DNA of 64,000 nt from Lachnospiraceae bacterium KM106-2 (lineage in GTDB: Bacteria > Bacillota > Clostridia > Lachnospirales > Lachnospiraceae). Below, one piece after another: positions 52,217-60,927 of the stretch. Where the stretch lies: contig AP018794.1 of assembly GCA_009731425.1 (NCBI GenBank), positions 3,428,501-3,492,500 of the forward strand, given 5' to 3'. The notes beneath the pieces are model-generated. The model was given only the letters and a program-made list of their open reading frames with translations. It was not told the DNA's origin and did no database searches. A program made the translations under genes and the position numbers. Every line of letters begins with the position of its first letter. Position 1 is the stretch's first letter.

Positions 52217-54319
52217 ATGAATATTAAAGACCTTACTCCAGCAGAACGATCTAATTACTACTCTACTGCTGAATTTGAAGCCACCTATACCTACTCCAAA
52301 GATGATTTAGGTGTTATCTATTCTAAAGAGAGCTCATCCTTTCGCTTATGGGCTCCACAAGCTGACTCTGTAGCAATTAATCTCTACCGATCCGGAGATT
52401 CTTCACAAAATGATTTAATTCGTTCTCTTCCTATGAACTCCGATAGTAATGGTACCTGGACGCTTACTCTTACGGGAGACTGGAATAAAACCTACTATAC
52501 ATATTCAATCTATCGATCTGATTCAAAGATAGAATGCGTTGATCCTTATGCAAAATCGGTCGGCGTAAATGGCAACCGAGGAATGATCCTTGATTTACTT
52601 GAGACAAATCCTACTGACTGGAATTCAGATCAACGAATTACTCCTTCTTCTGAAACAGATGCTGTTATTTATGAAGCTCATATTCGCGATATCGGATCTG
52701 ATCCTAATAGTGGGATCAAACATATTGGTAAATTCCTAAGCCTTACAGAAACTGGCACAAAAAACTCTCATGGTAGTTCAACCGGTCTAGACCATCTATT
52801 AGAACTAGGAATCACTCATCTACAAATCCTTCCATTCTATGATTATGCAACAGTAGATGAATCAAAGCTTAATACTCCACAATTTAACTGGGGGTATGAT
52901 CCTAAGAACTACAATGCTCCAGAGGGCTCCTATTCTACTGATCCTTATCATGGTGAAGTTCGTATTAAAGAATGTAAGCAAATGATCAAAAGCCTCCATG
53001 ATCACGGAATTGGAGTTATTATGGATGTCGTTTATAATCACACCTTTGATACATCATTTTGTATGAATCAAATCCTTCCTGGCTATTTTCATAGAAATAA
53101 GGCGGATGGTTCTTTGTCTAATGGCTCCGGATGTGGAAACGATGTCGCTTCAGAACGATCCATGGTTCGAAAATTTATCGTAGATTCTATCGTTTATTGG
53201 GCTAAAGAATATCATTTAGACGGTTTCCGCTTTGATCTAGTTGGTTTACTTGATGTTGATACTATGAATGCCATTCGTAATAAATTAGATGCCATTAATC
53301 CAAATATTTTAGTATATGGTGAAGGCTGGCACTTAAATACGACACTAACGAAACCAAATGCCATATTAGCGACTCAAGATCATGCCTACCAAATGCCTCG
53401 AATTGGTTTCTTTAATGATAGCATTCGAGATCATGTAAAAGGCAGTGTATTCGAACTTAACGAAAAAGGATATGTAAGCGGTACTCCAAATCTTACCGAA
53501 GAGATACAGAAAAATGTACTCGGTACTCAATGCTGGGCTACAACACCCGGACAATCCATTAACTACTGTTCTTGCCATGATAATTTCACACTTTGGGATA
53601 AGATCCAAGCCTGTGCGAAAGAAGAAAGCGTAGAAAATCAAATTAAGCAAAACTTACTTGCTGCTGCCATTATCTTCACCTCTCAAGGCGTTCCTTTTAT
53701 TCACGCTGGTGAAGAATTACTTAGAAGTAAAATAGATGATACCGGTAAATTTATCGAAGATAGTTATAATTCGCCTGATTCCGTCAATAAAATTGATTGG
53801 GATCGTAAAGATAACTACCGCCAAGTATTTGAATACTATAAAGGACTCATATCATTTCGTAAAGCTCATGGCGCCTTACGTTTTAAGACCAATGAAGATA
53901 TCAATAAAAACATTGCTTTTCTAAAAAATTTGGATGATAATGTGATTGCCTACACCGTCAATGGTTCCTTTGTGAAAGGTGAAACATCAGAGCAACTATT
54001 AGTAATTTATAATCCTAATAATTATTCTAGTACAATTACCTTACCAAAAGGCAATTGGAACCTCTATATCAATGATACAAAGGCTGGAATAACTCCTATT
54101 GAGAAAAACATTAATTCCTATGTTCAAGTACCTGCAATTTCATGTATGGTCCTTACAAAAGAACTTACCAAATCAATCGATTGTGATACTCTTCATATTA
54201 CCTCTCAGGAGCAAGAAAAAAATAAACACACTAAAAAGTGGATCATAGGCAGTGCGATATCTATTATCGCTATTACTATCACCACTATTTATTATCTCAT
54301 TACAAGAAAAAGAGACTAG
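52217..54319 (+). CDS. pulA: Type I pullulanase with C-terminal membrane tail
   Basis: 700 residues. An N-terminal CBM48-type domain (about 35-130, SFRLWAPQADSVAINLY) is followed by the GH13 core with the type I motif FNWGYDPKNYNAPEGSYST (about 226-244). Other motifs are VIMDVVYNH, GFRFDLVGLLD (nucleophile Asp), VYGEGWHLN (acid Glu) and YCSCHDNFTLWD. It debranches alpha-1,6 bonds of glycogen or pullulan. There is no signal peptide, yet the C-terminus has a membrane helix (about 677-696, IIGSAISIIAITITTIYYLI) before RKRD. This suggests an intracellular enzyme held at the membrane by its tail; no LPXTG motif is present. GGGGG lies 8 nt before the ATG. Confidence 0.9.
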   Translation: MNIKDLTPAERSNYYSTAEFEATYTYSKDDLGVIYSKESSSFRLWAPQADSVAINLYRSGDSSQNDLIRSLPMNSDSNGTWTLTLTGDWNKTYYTYSIYRSDSKIECVDPYAKSVGVNGNRGMILDLLETNPTDWNSDQRITPSSETDAVIYEAHIRDIGSDPNSGIKHIGKFLSLTETGTKNSHGSSTGLDHLLELGITHLQILPFYDYATVDESKLNTPQFNWGYDPKNYNAPEGSYSTDPYHGEVRIKECKQMIKSLHDHGIGVIMDVVYNHTFDTSFCMNQILPGYFHRNKADGSLSNGSGCGNDVASERSMVRKFIVDSIVYWAKEYHLDGFRFDLVGLLDVDTMNAIRNKLDAINPNILVYGEGWHLNTTLTKPNAILATQDHAYQMPRIGFFNDSIRDHVKGSVFELNEKGYVSGTPNLTEEIQKNVLGTQCWATTPGQSINYCSCHDNFTLWDKIQACAKEESVENQIKQNLLAAAIIFTSQGVPFIHAGEELLRSKIDDTGKFIEDSYNSPDSVNKIDWDRKDNYRQVFEYYKGLISFRKAHGALRFKTNEDINKNIAFLKNLDDNVIAYTVNGSFVKGETSEQLLVIYNPNNYSSTITLPKGNWNLYINDTKAGITPIEKNINSYVQVPAISCMVLTKELTKSIDCDTLHITSQEQEKNKHTKKWIIGSAISIIAITITTIYYLITRKRD

Positions 54320-54339
54320 CAAAATTGCTAGTCTCTTTT
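54308..54339. terminator. Bidirectional terminator between pulA and adhE
   Basis: AAAAGAGACTAGCAA (54308-54322) pairs with TTGCTAGTCTCTTTT (54325-54339). It includes the pulA stop codon and serves convergent adhE too. Confidence 0.88.
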
Positions 54340-54392
54340 CATCTATTTCATTATTGAGGAATAATAGAAATAACGAATTTAATGGCTATATA

Positions 54393-57011
54393 TTATTTTC
54401 CGTAGTAAGCTTTTAAGTACATTGCTTTAATTTCTTTCATTAATGGGTATCTTGGGTTAGCACCAGTACATTGATCATCAAATGCTTGTTCTGTCATTTG
54501 ATCTAATGTATCTAAGAAGTACTTCTCATCTACGCCATATTCTTTGATAGTTTTCTTAATACCAACTCTTGCTTTTAAGTCTTCAATAGCTTTAATTAAG
54601 TTCTCGAATTTTTCTTCGTCAGTTTTGCCTTGAATTCCTAAGAAGTTAGCACATTCTACATATCTTTCTAAGCAATGTGGATATTCATATTGTGGGAAAG
54701 TTCCCATCTTAGTTGGAACATGAGCTGCATTGAATCTCATGATATCTGTAATTAAGATAGCATTTGCAACACCATGTGGTAAGTGATGCCATGCACCTAA
54801 TTTATGAGCTAATGAGTGACAAGCACCAAGGAATGCATTTGCAAATGCCATACCAGCCATAGTAGAAGCATGTGCCATTTCTTCTCTTGCCTTAGGATCT
54901 TTTGCTCCGTTTTCATAAGCACTTGGTAAGTAATCAAAGATACTTCTCATTGCTTTAAGAGCAAGACCATCTGTGAAATCTGTAGCCATGATTGAAGCAT
55001 AAGCCTCTAATGCATGAGTTAAAGCATCGATACCAGAAGCACTAGTTAATCCCTTAGGTTGGTTCATCATCATATCAGCATCGATGATAGACATCTTAGG
55101 AAGTAATTCATAATCAGCTAATGGATATTTAGTTCCTGTTTCTTGATCAGTGATTACTGCGAAAGGAGTTACTTCTGAACCAGTACCTGAAGATGTAGGA
55201 ACTGCAATAAAGTAAGCTTTCTCACCCATCTTAGGGAATGTGTAGATACGTTTACGAATATCCATAAATCTCATAGCCATATCCATGAAATCTACTTCTG
55301 GATGTTCATACATAACCCACATAATCTTACCAGCATCCATAGCTGAACCACCACCGATTGCGATGATACAATCTGGCTCGAATGATCTCATTTGCTCAGC
55401 ACCTTTTTGTGCACAAGCTAATGTTGGGTCTGGGGCTACATCATAGAATGTAGTATGTTGAATTCCCATTTCATCTAATTTATCTGTAACAACCTTTGTA
55501 TAGCCGTTTTTAAATAAGAATGAGTCAGTTACGATGAATACTCTCTTCTTACCCATAACATCTTTTAATTCTTGAAGTGCTACTGGTAAGCAGCCTTTCT
55601 TAAAGTATACTTTCTCAGGTGCTCTAAACCAAAGCATATTTTCTCTCCTTTCAGCTACAGTCTTAACATTGATTAAGTGTTTAACACCAACGTTTTCAGA
55701 TACAGAGTTTCCACCGAATGTACCACAACCAAGTGTTAAAGAAGGAGTTAATGCGAAGTTGTAAAGATCACCGATACCACCTTGAGATGAAGGAGTATTG
55801 ATAAGGATTCTACAAGTCTTCATAGCTGATTGGAATTTTTCGATCTTTTCTTTACCAGTTCCAACATGGATGTATAATGAAGAAGTATGACCATATCCGC
55901 CATCGGCGATTAACTGAGTTGCTTTAGCGATTGCATCATCAAAGTTTTTAGCTTTATACATAGCTAATACTGGAGATAATTTCTCATGAGCAAATTCTTC
56001 ATCAATATTTACGTTTTCAACTTCACCAATTAAGATCTTAGTTGCTTCAGGAACTTTAAATCCAGCTAATGCTGCGATATTGAAAGCACTCTGACCAACG
56101 ATCTTAGCATTTAAGGCACCATTGATTAAGATAGTTTTTCTAAGTTTTTGAGCTTCGTCTTTAGAACAGATATGACATCCTCTGTCAATAAACTCTTTCT
56201 TTGCTGCTTCGTAAACATTTTCATCAATGATTACTGATTGCTCAGAAGCACAGATCATACCATTATCAAAAGTTTTAGAATGAATGATTGAGTTAACTGC
56301 TAATCTTACATCAGCACTTTCATCGATAACTGCTGGTGTATTACCAGGTCCAACACCTAATGCTGGTTTACCTGAAGAATATGCAGCCTTAACCATTCCA
56401 GGACCACCTGTTGCTAAAATAGTATCTGCATCTCTCATGATCTCATTTGTTAAATCTAATGAAGGAACATCGATCCATCCAATAATACCTTCTGGTGCAC
56501 CAGCTTTAACAGCTGCATCTAAAACTACTTTTGCTGCTGCAATTGTAGATTTTTTAGCTCTTGGATGAGGACTGATGATGATACCATTTCTAGTTTTTAA
56601 ACATACTAATGTTTTGAAAATAGCTGTTGATGTTGGGTTAGTTGTTGGAATAACTGCAGCGATTAGACCAATAGGTTCTGCAATCTTTCTAATTCCGAAT
56701 GATTTATCTTCTTCTAAAACACCGCAAGTCTGAGTGTTTTTGTACTTATTGTAAATATACTCTGAAGCGAAATGGTTTTTGATTACTTTATCTTCTACGA
56801 TACCCATTCCAGTTTCTTCTACAGCCATCTTAGCTAAAGGAATTCTTTGTTGGTTAGCTGCCGTTGCTGCTGCTTTAAAGATTTTGTCAACTTGCTCTTG
56901 TGTGTAAGTTGCGAATATTTTTTGTGCTTCTTTTACTTGTTTGATCTTAGCTTGTAAAGCTTCAACAGTATCTACAAGTCCGCTTGCTTGTTGCTGTTCT
57001 TTCTTTGCCAT
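54393..57011 (-). CDS. adhE: Bifunctional acetaldehyde/alcohol dehydrogenase
   Basis: 872 residues, full length. The N-terminal CoA-acylating aldehyde dehydrogenase (about 1-440) has the catalytic Cys in NGMICASEQSVII. The linker follows (about 441-460). The C-terminal iron alcohol dehydrogenase (about 465-870) has IAIGGGSAMDAGKIMWV, PTSSGTGSEVTPFAV and the metal-site HSLAHKLGAWHHLPHGVANA. It converts acetyl-CoA to ethanol with two NADH and forms spirosome filaments. Single gene with a good promoter and a Rex-like operator in its leader. AGGAGG lies before the ATG. Codon use is more biased than the neighbours, consistent with high expression. Confidence 0.97.
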   Translation of the reverse strand: MAKKEQQQASGLVDTVEALQAKIKQVKEAQKIFATYTQEQVDKIFKAAATAANQQRIPLAKMAVEETGMGIVEDKVIKNHFASEYIYNKYKNTQTCGVLEEDKSFGIRKIAEPIGLIAAVIPTTNPTSTAIFKTLVCLKTRNGIIISPHPRAKKSTIAAAKVVLDAAVKAGAPEGIIGWIDVPSLDLTNEIMRDADTILATGGPGMVKAAYSSGKPALGVGPGNTPAVIDESADVRLAVNSIIHSKTFDNGMICASEQSVIIDENVYEAAKKEFIDRGCHICSKDEAQKLRKTILINGALNAKIVGQSAFNIAALAGFKVPEATKILIGEVENVNIDEEFAHEKLSPVLAMYKAKNFDDAIAKATQLIADGGYGHTSSLYIHVGTGKEKIEKFQSAMKTCRILINTPSSQGGIGDLYNFALTPSLTLGCGTFGGNSVSENVGVKHLINVKTVAERRENMLWFRAPEKVYFKKGCLPVALQELKDVMGKKRVFIVTDSFLFKNGYTKVVTDKLDEMGIQHTTFYDVAPDPTLACAQKGAEQMRSFEPDCIIAIGGGSAMDAGKIMWVMYEHPEVDFMDMAMRFMDIRKRIYTFPKMGEKAYFIAVPTSSGTGSEVTPFAVITDQETGTKYPLADYELLPKMSIIDADMMMNQPKGLTSASGIDALTHALEAYASIMATDFTDGLALKAMRSIFDYLPSAYENGAKDPKAREEMAHASTMAGMAFANAFLGACHSLAHKLGAWHHLPHGVANAILITDIMRFNAAHVPTKMGTFPQYEYPHCLERYVECANFLGIQGKTDEEKFENLIKAIEDLKARVGIKKTIKEYGVDEKYFLDTLDQMTEQAFDDQCTGANPRYPLMKEIKAMYLKAYYGK

Positions 57012-57061
57012 ACTATTATTCCTCCTAAAATTTTCATGCTTTTTTATTTACTAAGCAGTTA

Positions 57062-57079
57062 CCGTTAATATTTTAACAA
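57062..57079. promoter_or_regulatory. Rex-like operator of adhE
   Basis: On the minus strand TTGTTAAAATATTAACGG fits the clostridial Rex consensus TTGTTAAnnnnTTAACAA at 12 of its 14 fixed positions, with only the last two bases different. It lies about 27 nt behind the predicted transcription start, so bound Rex would block elongation. NADH-responsive control of adhE by Rex is established in clostridia; here it is inferred from the motif. Confidence 0.65.
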
Positions 57080-57112
57080 TTATATGTAATTTGCTTCAGT
57101 AAGTATGTACTA

Positions 57113-57141
57113 ATAATATCTAATTGTTATTATTTTGTCAA
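57113..57141 (-). promoter_or_regulatory. Promoter of adhE
   Basis: On the minus strand TTGACA (57136-57141), 17-nt spacer, TATTAT (57113-57118), giving a leader of about 95 nt. Confidence 0.8.
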
Positions 57142-57233
57142 TCATTTTTTACAACAAATTAATCGCTTTATTGTCATATTTTATAAGCATTTTTTCATTA
57201 TTCGTAGTAATTTTTCACAATTGCTCAACACAA

Positions 57234-57305
57234 AAGCCATATATTATCCAAAAATGGTATTGCATTTTTGTGCAATATTTCTATTTTATGGACATTATAT
57301 GGCTT
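57234..57305 (-). other. Nested inverted repeat between DUF4446 gene and adhE promoter
   Basis: Outer arms 57234-57249 and 57290-57305 pair 16 bases (14 Watson-Crick, one G-U on the minus strand, one mismatch). An inner hairpin TATTGCA/TGCAATA lies at 57258-57264 and 57271-57277. The rest of the interval 57012-57346 holds the adhE promoter, the Rex-like site and an AT palindrome at 57322-57339. The structure may end the parA-parB-DUF4446 transcript (TTTT follows on the minus strand) or be a small RNA. No credible gene was seen in this 335-nt stretch. Confidence 0.5.
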
Positions 57306-57346
57306 ATTTTAACATAAGTTCGTTAAATATTTATTTAACAATTTCT

Positions 57347-57862
57347 TTATTCTCGAATTAATTTTTTACAAGAAACAGCATCATCTAACGCTTGTTGTTC
57401 TTCTTCTGCTAATACTACATAGGATTCACCATGCAATACCTCTTTAATATAGGTATAACAACCTTCTCTGCTACTGTGCATTGAATTAATAATAAATCCA
57501 TTGTCTTCTGCATCTAATAATGCCATAGCAAAACTTAATTTGCCACCCATTTCTTTAAATGCATCATATTTTACAATACCGATCTTCTGATATGTTGATA
57601 ATAGACTTTCTTTTACTTCTGCATATTTTGCATCTTGATCTTCTAATTTTTCCTTAATTGCATCAATTTCATCAAATCTCTTTTGAATCACTTCTTCAAG
57701 GCTCTTGCCGTCTGCTCCATTCATAAATGCATTATATCTTCTTTTCATTTTACTAGACTTAACAAATAATACGATTACTAGAATAAATAATAAAAAGGAA
57801 AATGCCATTGTTCCAATTAGTACTATATCTGTACTAACTCCTAATTGTTCAAAAATCTTCAT
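57347..57862 (-). CDS. DUF4446 membrane protein
   Basis: 171 residues. One N-terminal membrane helix (about 16-36), a coiled-coil region (about 52-95), then a compact C-terminal domain with IGIVKYDAFKEMGGKLSFAMALLDAEDNGFIINS, the signature of DUF4446. Homologues regularly follow parB in Firmicutes, as here (25 nt after parB). Function unknown. Confidence 0.9.
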   Translation of the reverse strand: MKIFEQLGVSTDIVLIGTMAFSFLLFILVIVLFVKSSKMKRRYNAFMNGADGKSLEEVIQKRFDEIDAIKEKLEDQDAKYAEVKESLLSTYQKIGIVKYDAFKEMGGKLSFAMALLDAEDNGFIINSMHSSREGCYTYIKEVLHGESYVVLAEEEQQALDDAVSCKKLIRE

Positions 57863-57887
57863 ATTTATCTCCTTGTAAATTTATTTC

Positions 57888-58793
57888 TTAATTATGCTTC
57901 ATTGTCTCAAATAGCTCAATAATACGTTCTAAATCTTCGTCAGAATAATATTCTATTTCGATTTTTCCTTTATTTTTGCTCTTCTTATTTATAGATACTT
58001 TTGTTCCAATGATCTTTTTCATTTTCTCCTCAATATCCTTTAATAAGATAGATTCTCTCTCACTAATTTGATTCTTATTTGTTTTTTCTTTACTTGGTTT
58101 ATCTTCAAGTATTGTTTTAACTAACTTCTCTGTTTCTCGAACGCTTAATTTATGATCAAAAATTTGCGTTGCAACCTGATATTGTTTTTGTCCATCATCG
58201 ATAGGAATTAATGCTCTTGCATGACCACTTGATATCATATCCTCAACAAGCATTTCCTGTACCTTTTTATCAAGTTTTAATAATCGCATAGAATTAGTAA
58301 TAGCTGTTCTGCTCTTAGCCACTCTTTCTGCAACTTCATCTTGTTTCAAGTGATACTCTTCAATTAATCTCTGATATGCAATTGCTTCTTCAATCGGATT
58401 CAAATCTTCACGTTGAATATTTTCGATCAATGCAATTTCCATAATCTCTTGCTTTGTATACTCTTTTACGATTACAGGAACTTTCTTTAATCCCGCAAGA
58501 CGAGCTGCTCTCCATCTTCTCTCTCCTGCAATGATTTCAAAAGTTTTTTCTTTCTTATGAACTACTAATGGTTGAATTACTCCATATTGTTTAATAGAAT
58601 CTGCTAATTCCAATAAAGCATCCTCATCAAAATTTTTACGTGGCTGATCTTTATTGGGTTCTACTTTATTAATATCTACTAGTGTCTCACTATTTACTTC
58701 TATATTATTTTCTGGGTTCTTCTTTTCTTTTGATTCCATCATATTAGGAATCATAGAATCCAATCCTTTACCGAGTCCTCGTTTTGTCACCAC
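57888..58793 (-). CDS. parB: ParB/Spo0J chromosome partition protein
   Basis: 301 residues from GTG 58793 (GAGGG upstream). N-terminal RGLGKGLDSMIP; CTPase/ParB domain about 38-130 with PNKDQPRKNFDEDALLELADSIKQYGVIQPL and GERRWRAARLAG. The HTH (about 140-205, LKQDEVAERVAKSRTAITNSMRLLKL) binds parS; the C-terminal dimer domain is at about 240-301. It loads SMC and segregates origins with ParA. 6 nt after parA. Confidence 0.96.
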   Translation of the reverse strand: MVTKRGLGKGLDSMIPNMMESKEKKNPENNIEVNSETLVDINKVEPNKDQPRKNFDEDALLELADSIKQYGVIQPLVVHKKEKTFEIIAGERRWRAARLAGLKKVPVIVKEYTKQEIMEIALIENIQREDLNPIEEAIAYQRLIEEYHLKQDEVAERVAKSRTAITNSMRLLKLDKKVQEMLVEDMISSGHARALIPIDDGQKQYQVATQIFDHKLSVRETEKLVKTILEDKPSKEKTNKNQISERESILLKDIEEKMKKIIGTKVSINKKSKNKGKIEIEYYSDEDLERIIELFETMKHN

Positions 58794-58799
58794 GCTTAT

Positions 58800-59561
58800 T
58801 TACCCTCTTTCTATTACTTCCTCTGCCAGTGCTCTGTACCCTTCAGCCCCTGCTGATCTTGGATCATATAATGTGATAGGCATACCATGACTTGGTGCCT
58901 CTGCTAAACGTACATTTCTTGGAATAATTGACTTATAAATATTTTGATCTAGATTTTCTTTTACATTTTCAACTACTTGAAGAGAGAGATTTGTTCTTGC
59001 ATCGAACATTGTAAATACAACTCCCTCTATCTGCAAGTTTGGATTTAAACGCTTCTTTACTAGGTTTATCGTATGTATTAACTGCGTTAAACCCTCTAAA
59101 GCATAATACTCACATTGTATTGGTACAATAACTGAATCTGCTGTTGTCATTGCATTTACAGTTAATGTATTTAGTGATGGTGGACAATCAATAATAATAT
59201 AATCATAGTCATTACGAATGATATCAATATACTTCTTTAAGATGTACTCTTTTTCCTCAACACCAATTAATTCTATTTCAGCACCAGCTAACTCAACTGT
59301 TGATGGTAAAACTGATAAATTATCAATTACATTCTTCTGAATACTTTCATAAAGAGTTGCCTCTCCTATCATTAATTCATAAACCGTACTTGTAAGTGAA
59401 TCTTTATCAATTCCTAATCCACTAGAGGTATTTCCCTGTGGATCCATATCAATGGTCAAAACTTTTTTGCCTTTTTCGGCTAGAGATGCTGATAAATTTA
59501 TAGTAGTAGTAGTCTTCCCTACTCCGCCTTTTTGGTTAGCAATTGCTATTACTCTTGCCAT
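58800..59561 (-). CDS. parA: ParA/Soj chromosome partition ATPase
   Basis: 253 residues. Deviant Walker A ANQKGGVGKTTT (about 7-18), switch I VLTIDMDPQGNTSSGLG and Walker B DYIIIDCPPSLN are complete. ATP-dependent DNA-binding dimer that works with ParB and regulates DnaA in Bacillus. Preceded by two parS sites; first gene of parA-parB-DUF4446. Confidence 0.97.
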   Translation of the reverse strand: MARVIAIANQKGGVGKTTTTINLSASLAEKGKKVLTIDMDPQGNTSSGLGIDKDSLTSTVYELMIGEATLYESIQKNVIDNLSVLPSTVELAGAEIELIGVEEKEYILKKYIDIIRNDYDYIIIDCPPSLNTLTVNAMTTADSVIVPIQCEYYALEGLTQLIHTINLVKKRLNPNLQIEGVVFTMFDARTNLSLQVVENVKENLDQNIYKSIIPRNVRLAEAPSHGMPITLYDPRSAGAEGYRALAEEVIERG

Positions 59562-59634
59562 CTAGAATCTCCTTTGTTTTTTATTTTATTATAGCATTAT
59601 TCCAATTGTAATTTCAATGTATAAATATATCTAA

Positions 59635-59650
59635 TGTTTCACGTGAAACA
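59635..59650. promoter_or_regulatory. parS site 1
   Basis: TGTTTCACGTGAAACA, identical to the Bacillus parS consensus core; 74 nt before the parA start. ParB target. Confidence 0.95.
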
Positions 59651-59665
59651 TTTCTTTTTTATTAC

Positions 59666-59697
59666 TATTTGAATGTTTCACGTGAAACATTCAAATA
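59666..59697. promoter_or_regulatory. parS site 2 within a 32-bp perfect palindrome
   Basis: Core TGTTTCACGTGAAACA at 59674-59689. The symmetry extends without mismatch eight bases beyond the core on each side (TATTTGAA / TTCAAATA), so the palindrome is 32 bp. Confidence 0.95.
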
Positions 59698-59738
59698 ATT
59701 AAAGAATATTTTATAATTTAATCATTTTGTACAAAATA

Positions 59739-59775
59739 AAAAGGCCTAATATATTATTATATATTAAGCCTTTTT
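59739..59775 (-). terminator. Terminator of the mnmE-mnmG-rsmG-GNAT operon
   Basis: On the minus strand AAAAGGCTTAATATAT pairs with ATATATTAGGCCTTTTT with one bulge, followed by T residues. It separates this operon from the parS/parA region. Confidence 0.8.
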
Positions 59776-59776
59776 T

Positions 59777-60184
59777 CTATTTACTGCATTGATGACAGAT
59801 ATCACTTTTTGTAATTTTCATACATCCTACAGATTCGTCTATCAAATGAAATCCTATTCTCATAAAAAATTTCTTTGTATCTTTATCAGCATACGTAAAT
59901 ATTTGATCCGCACCACTTTGGAATGCTTTATCTATTAACATACGTGCAACAAAGTCACCATAATATTTATGACGTTCCTCTGCTACTACTGCTATCTTAT
60001 CAATATAAAACAGATCATCATTTATATAAACTCTACCTGCTGCAACATACTTATCCGCTTCACTTACTAATACATGAATAGCAGTCTGATCTATAATATC
60101 CAACTCTTCCTTGAATACTTCTTCTCGAATCTTAGCTATTTGTTTTAAATTACATCCATACTCTAAATACTGCCCTTTAATCAA
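59777..60184 (-). CDS. GNAT-family N-acetyltransferase
   Basis: 135 residues from TTG 60184 (AAGGGAAG upstream). GNAT pattern: beta strands with YVAAGRVYINDDLFYIDKIAVVAEERHKYYGDFVARMLIDKA (acetyl-CoA-binding region, with R/Q-x-x-G-x-G replaced by RHKYYGD), then IFTYADKDTKKFFMRIGF. The substrate is unknown. The P-loop variation makes acetyl-CoA binding likely but not certain. C-terminal HQC is present. 12 nt after rsmG. Confidence 0.8.
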   Translation of the reverse strand: MIKGQYLEYGCNLKQIAKIREEVFKEELDIIDQTAIHVLVSEADKYVAAGRVYINDDLFYIDKIAVVAEERHKYYGDFVARMLIDKAFQSGADQIFTYADKDTKKFFMRIGFHLIDESVGCMKITKSDICHQCSK

Positions 60185-60196
60185 AAGAATCTTCCC

Positions 60197-60916
60197 TTAC
60201 TTGGAAATAGGTTCTTTGGAAGGTTTTCCTGCTGAGCGAGGATACTTCTTTGGAGTACTCTTCTCTTTCTTAACAACAACAAAGTTACGTTCCATATCAG
60301 TATTTGGAATTGTAAGACTCGGCATATCAAGAATCTTTCCACCCAATACTTTGATCGCAACCTCACCATTGATCATTTCCTCTTGAATCTTACCAGACTT
60401 ATAAGGAATAAAATAGCCATTACGTTTTACAAATGGAATACAATATTCTGATAAGGTAGATAAATTTGCAACCGCTCTTGAAACACATAAATCAAATTGC
60501 TCACGGTATTCGCTTTTCTTAGCCATCTCTTCTGCTCTACCATGAACTGCTTCAATATCCTCAAGACCTAATTCACGAATCACTTCATTTAAGAATTTAA
60601 TTCTTTTATTTAATGAATCGGCTAATACAATCTTCAGATGAGGGAATGCAATTTTCAATGGAATACCAGGAAATCCTGCACCAGTTCCTAAATCTAAAAT
60701 ATAATAATCTTTCTTTAAGTCAATCACCTGTGCTAGTAATAAGCTGTCTAAGAAATGTTTTTCAATTACATCATCATATTCTGTAATTGCAGTTAAATTC
60801 ATTACTTTATTCCATTCAATTAGCATTTCATAATACTTTTGAAATTGCTCTAGTTGTTTTTCTGATAAGTCAATGTTTAACCTATCAATTCCATTTTTAA
60901 ATTTATCGTTACCCAC
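60197..60916 (-). CDS. rsmG: 16S rRNA (guanine-527-N7)-methyltransferase
   Basis: 239 residues from GTG 60916 (AAGGAG 5 nt upstream). SAM-binding YYILDLGTGAGFPGIPLKIAFP, LADSLNKRIKFLNEV and FDLCVSRAVANLSTLSEYC are typical of RsmG/GidB; MNLTAITEYDDVIEKHFLDSL precedes. It methylates G527 of 16S rRNA. Order mnmG-rsmG is standard near oriC. Confidence 0.96.
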   Translation of the reverse strand: MGNDKFKNGIDRLNIDLSEKQLEQFQKYYEMLIEWNKVMNLTAITEYDDVIEKHFLDSLLLAQVIDLKKDYYILDLGTGAGFPGIPLKIAFPHLKIVLADSLNKRIKFLNEVIRELGLEDIEAVHGRAEEMAKKSEYREQFDLCVSRAVANLSTLSEYCIPFVKRNGYFIPYKSGKIQEEMINGEVAIKVLGGKILDMPSLTIPNTDMERNFVVVKKEKSTPKKYPRSAGKPSKEPISK

Positions 60917-60927
60917 TTGAACTCCTT

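Noticed and set aside
57135..57317. 60-codon ORF on the plus strand upstream of adhE
   Set aside because: Extremely AT-rich, no ribosome site, starts inside the adhE promoter and runs through the nested inverted repeat.
57322..57339. Palindrome GTTAAATATTTATTTAAC as a second Rex site
   Set aside because: The half sites GTTAA and TTAAC are 8 nt apart instead of 4 as in the Rex consensus; treated as AT-rich symmetry only.
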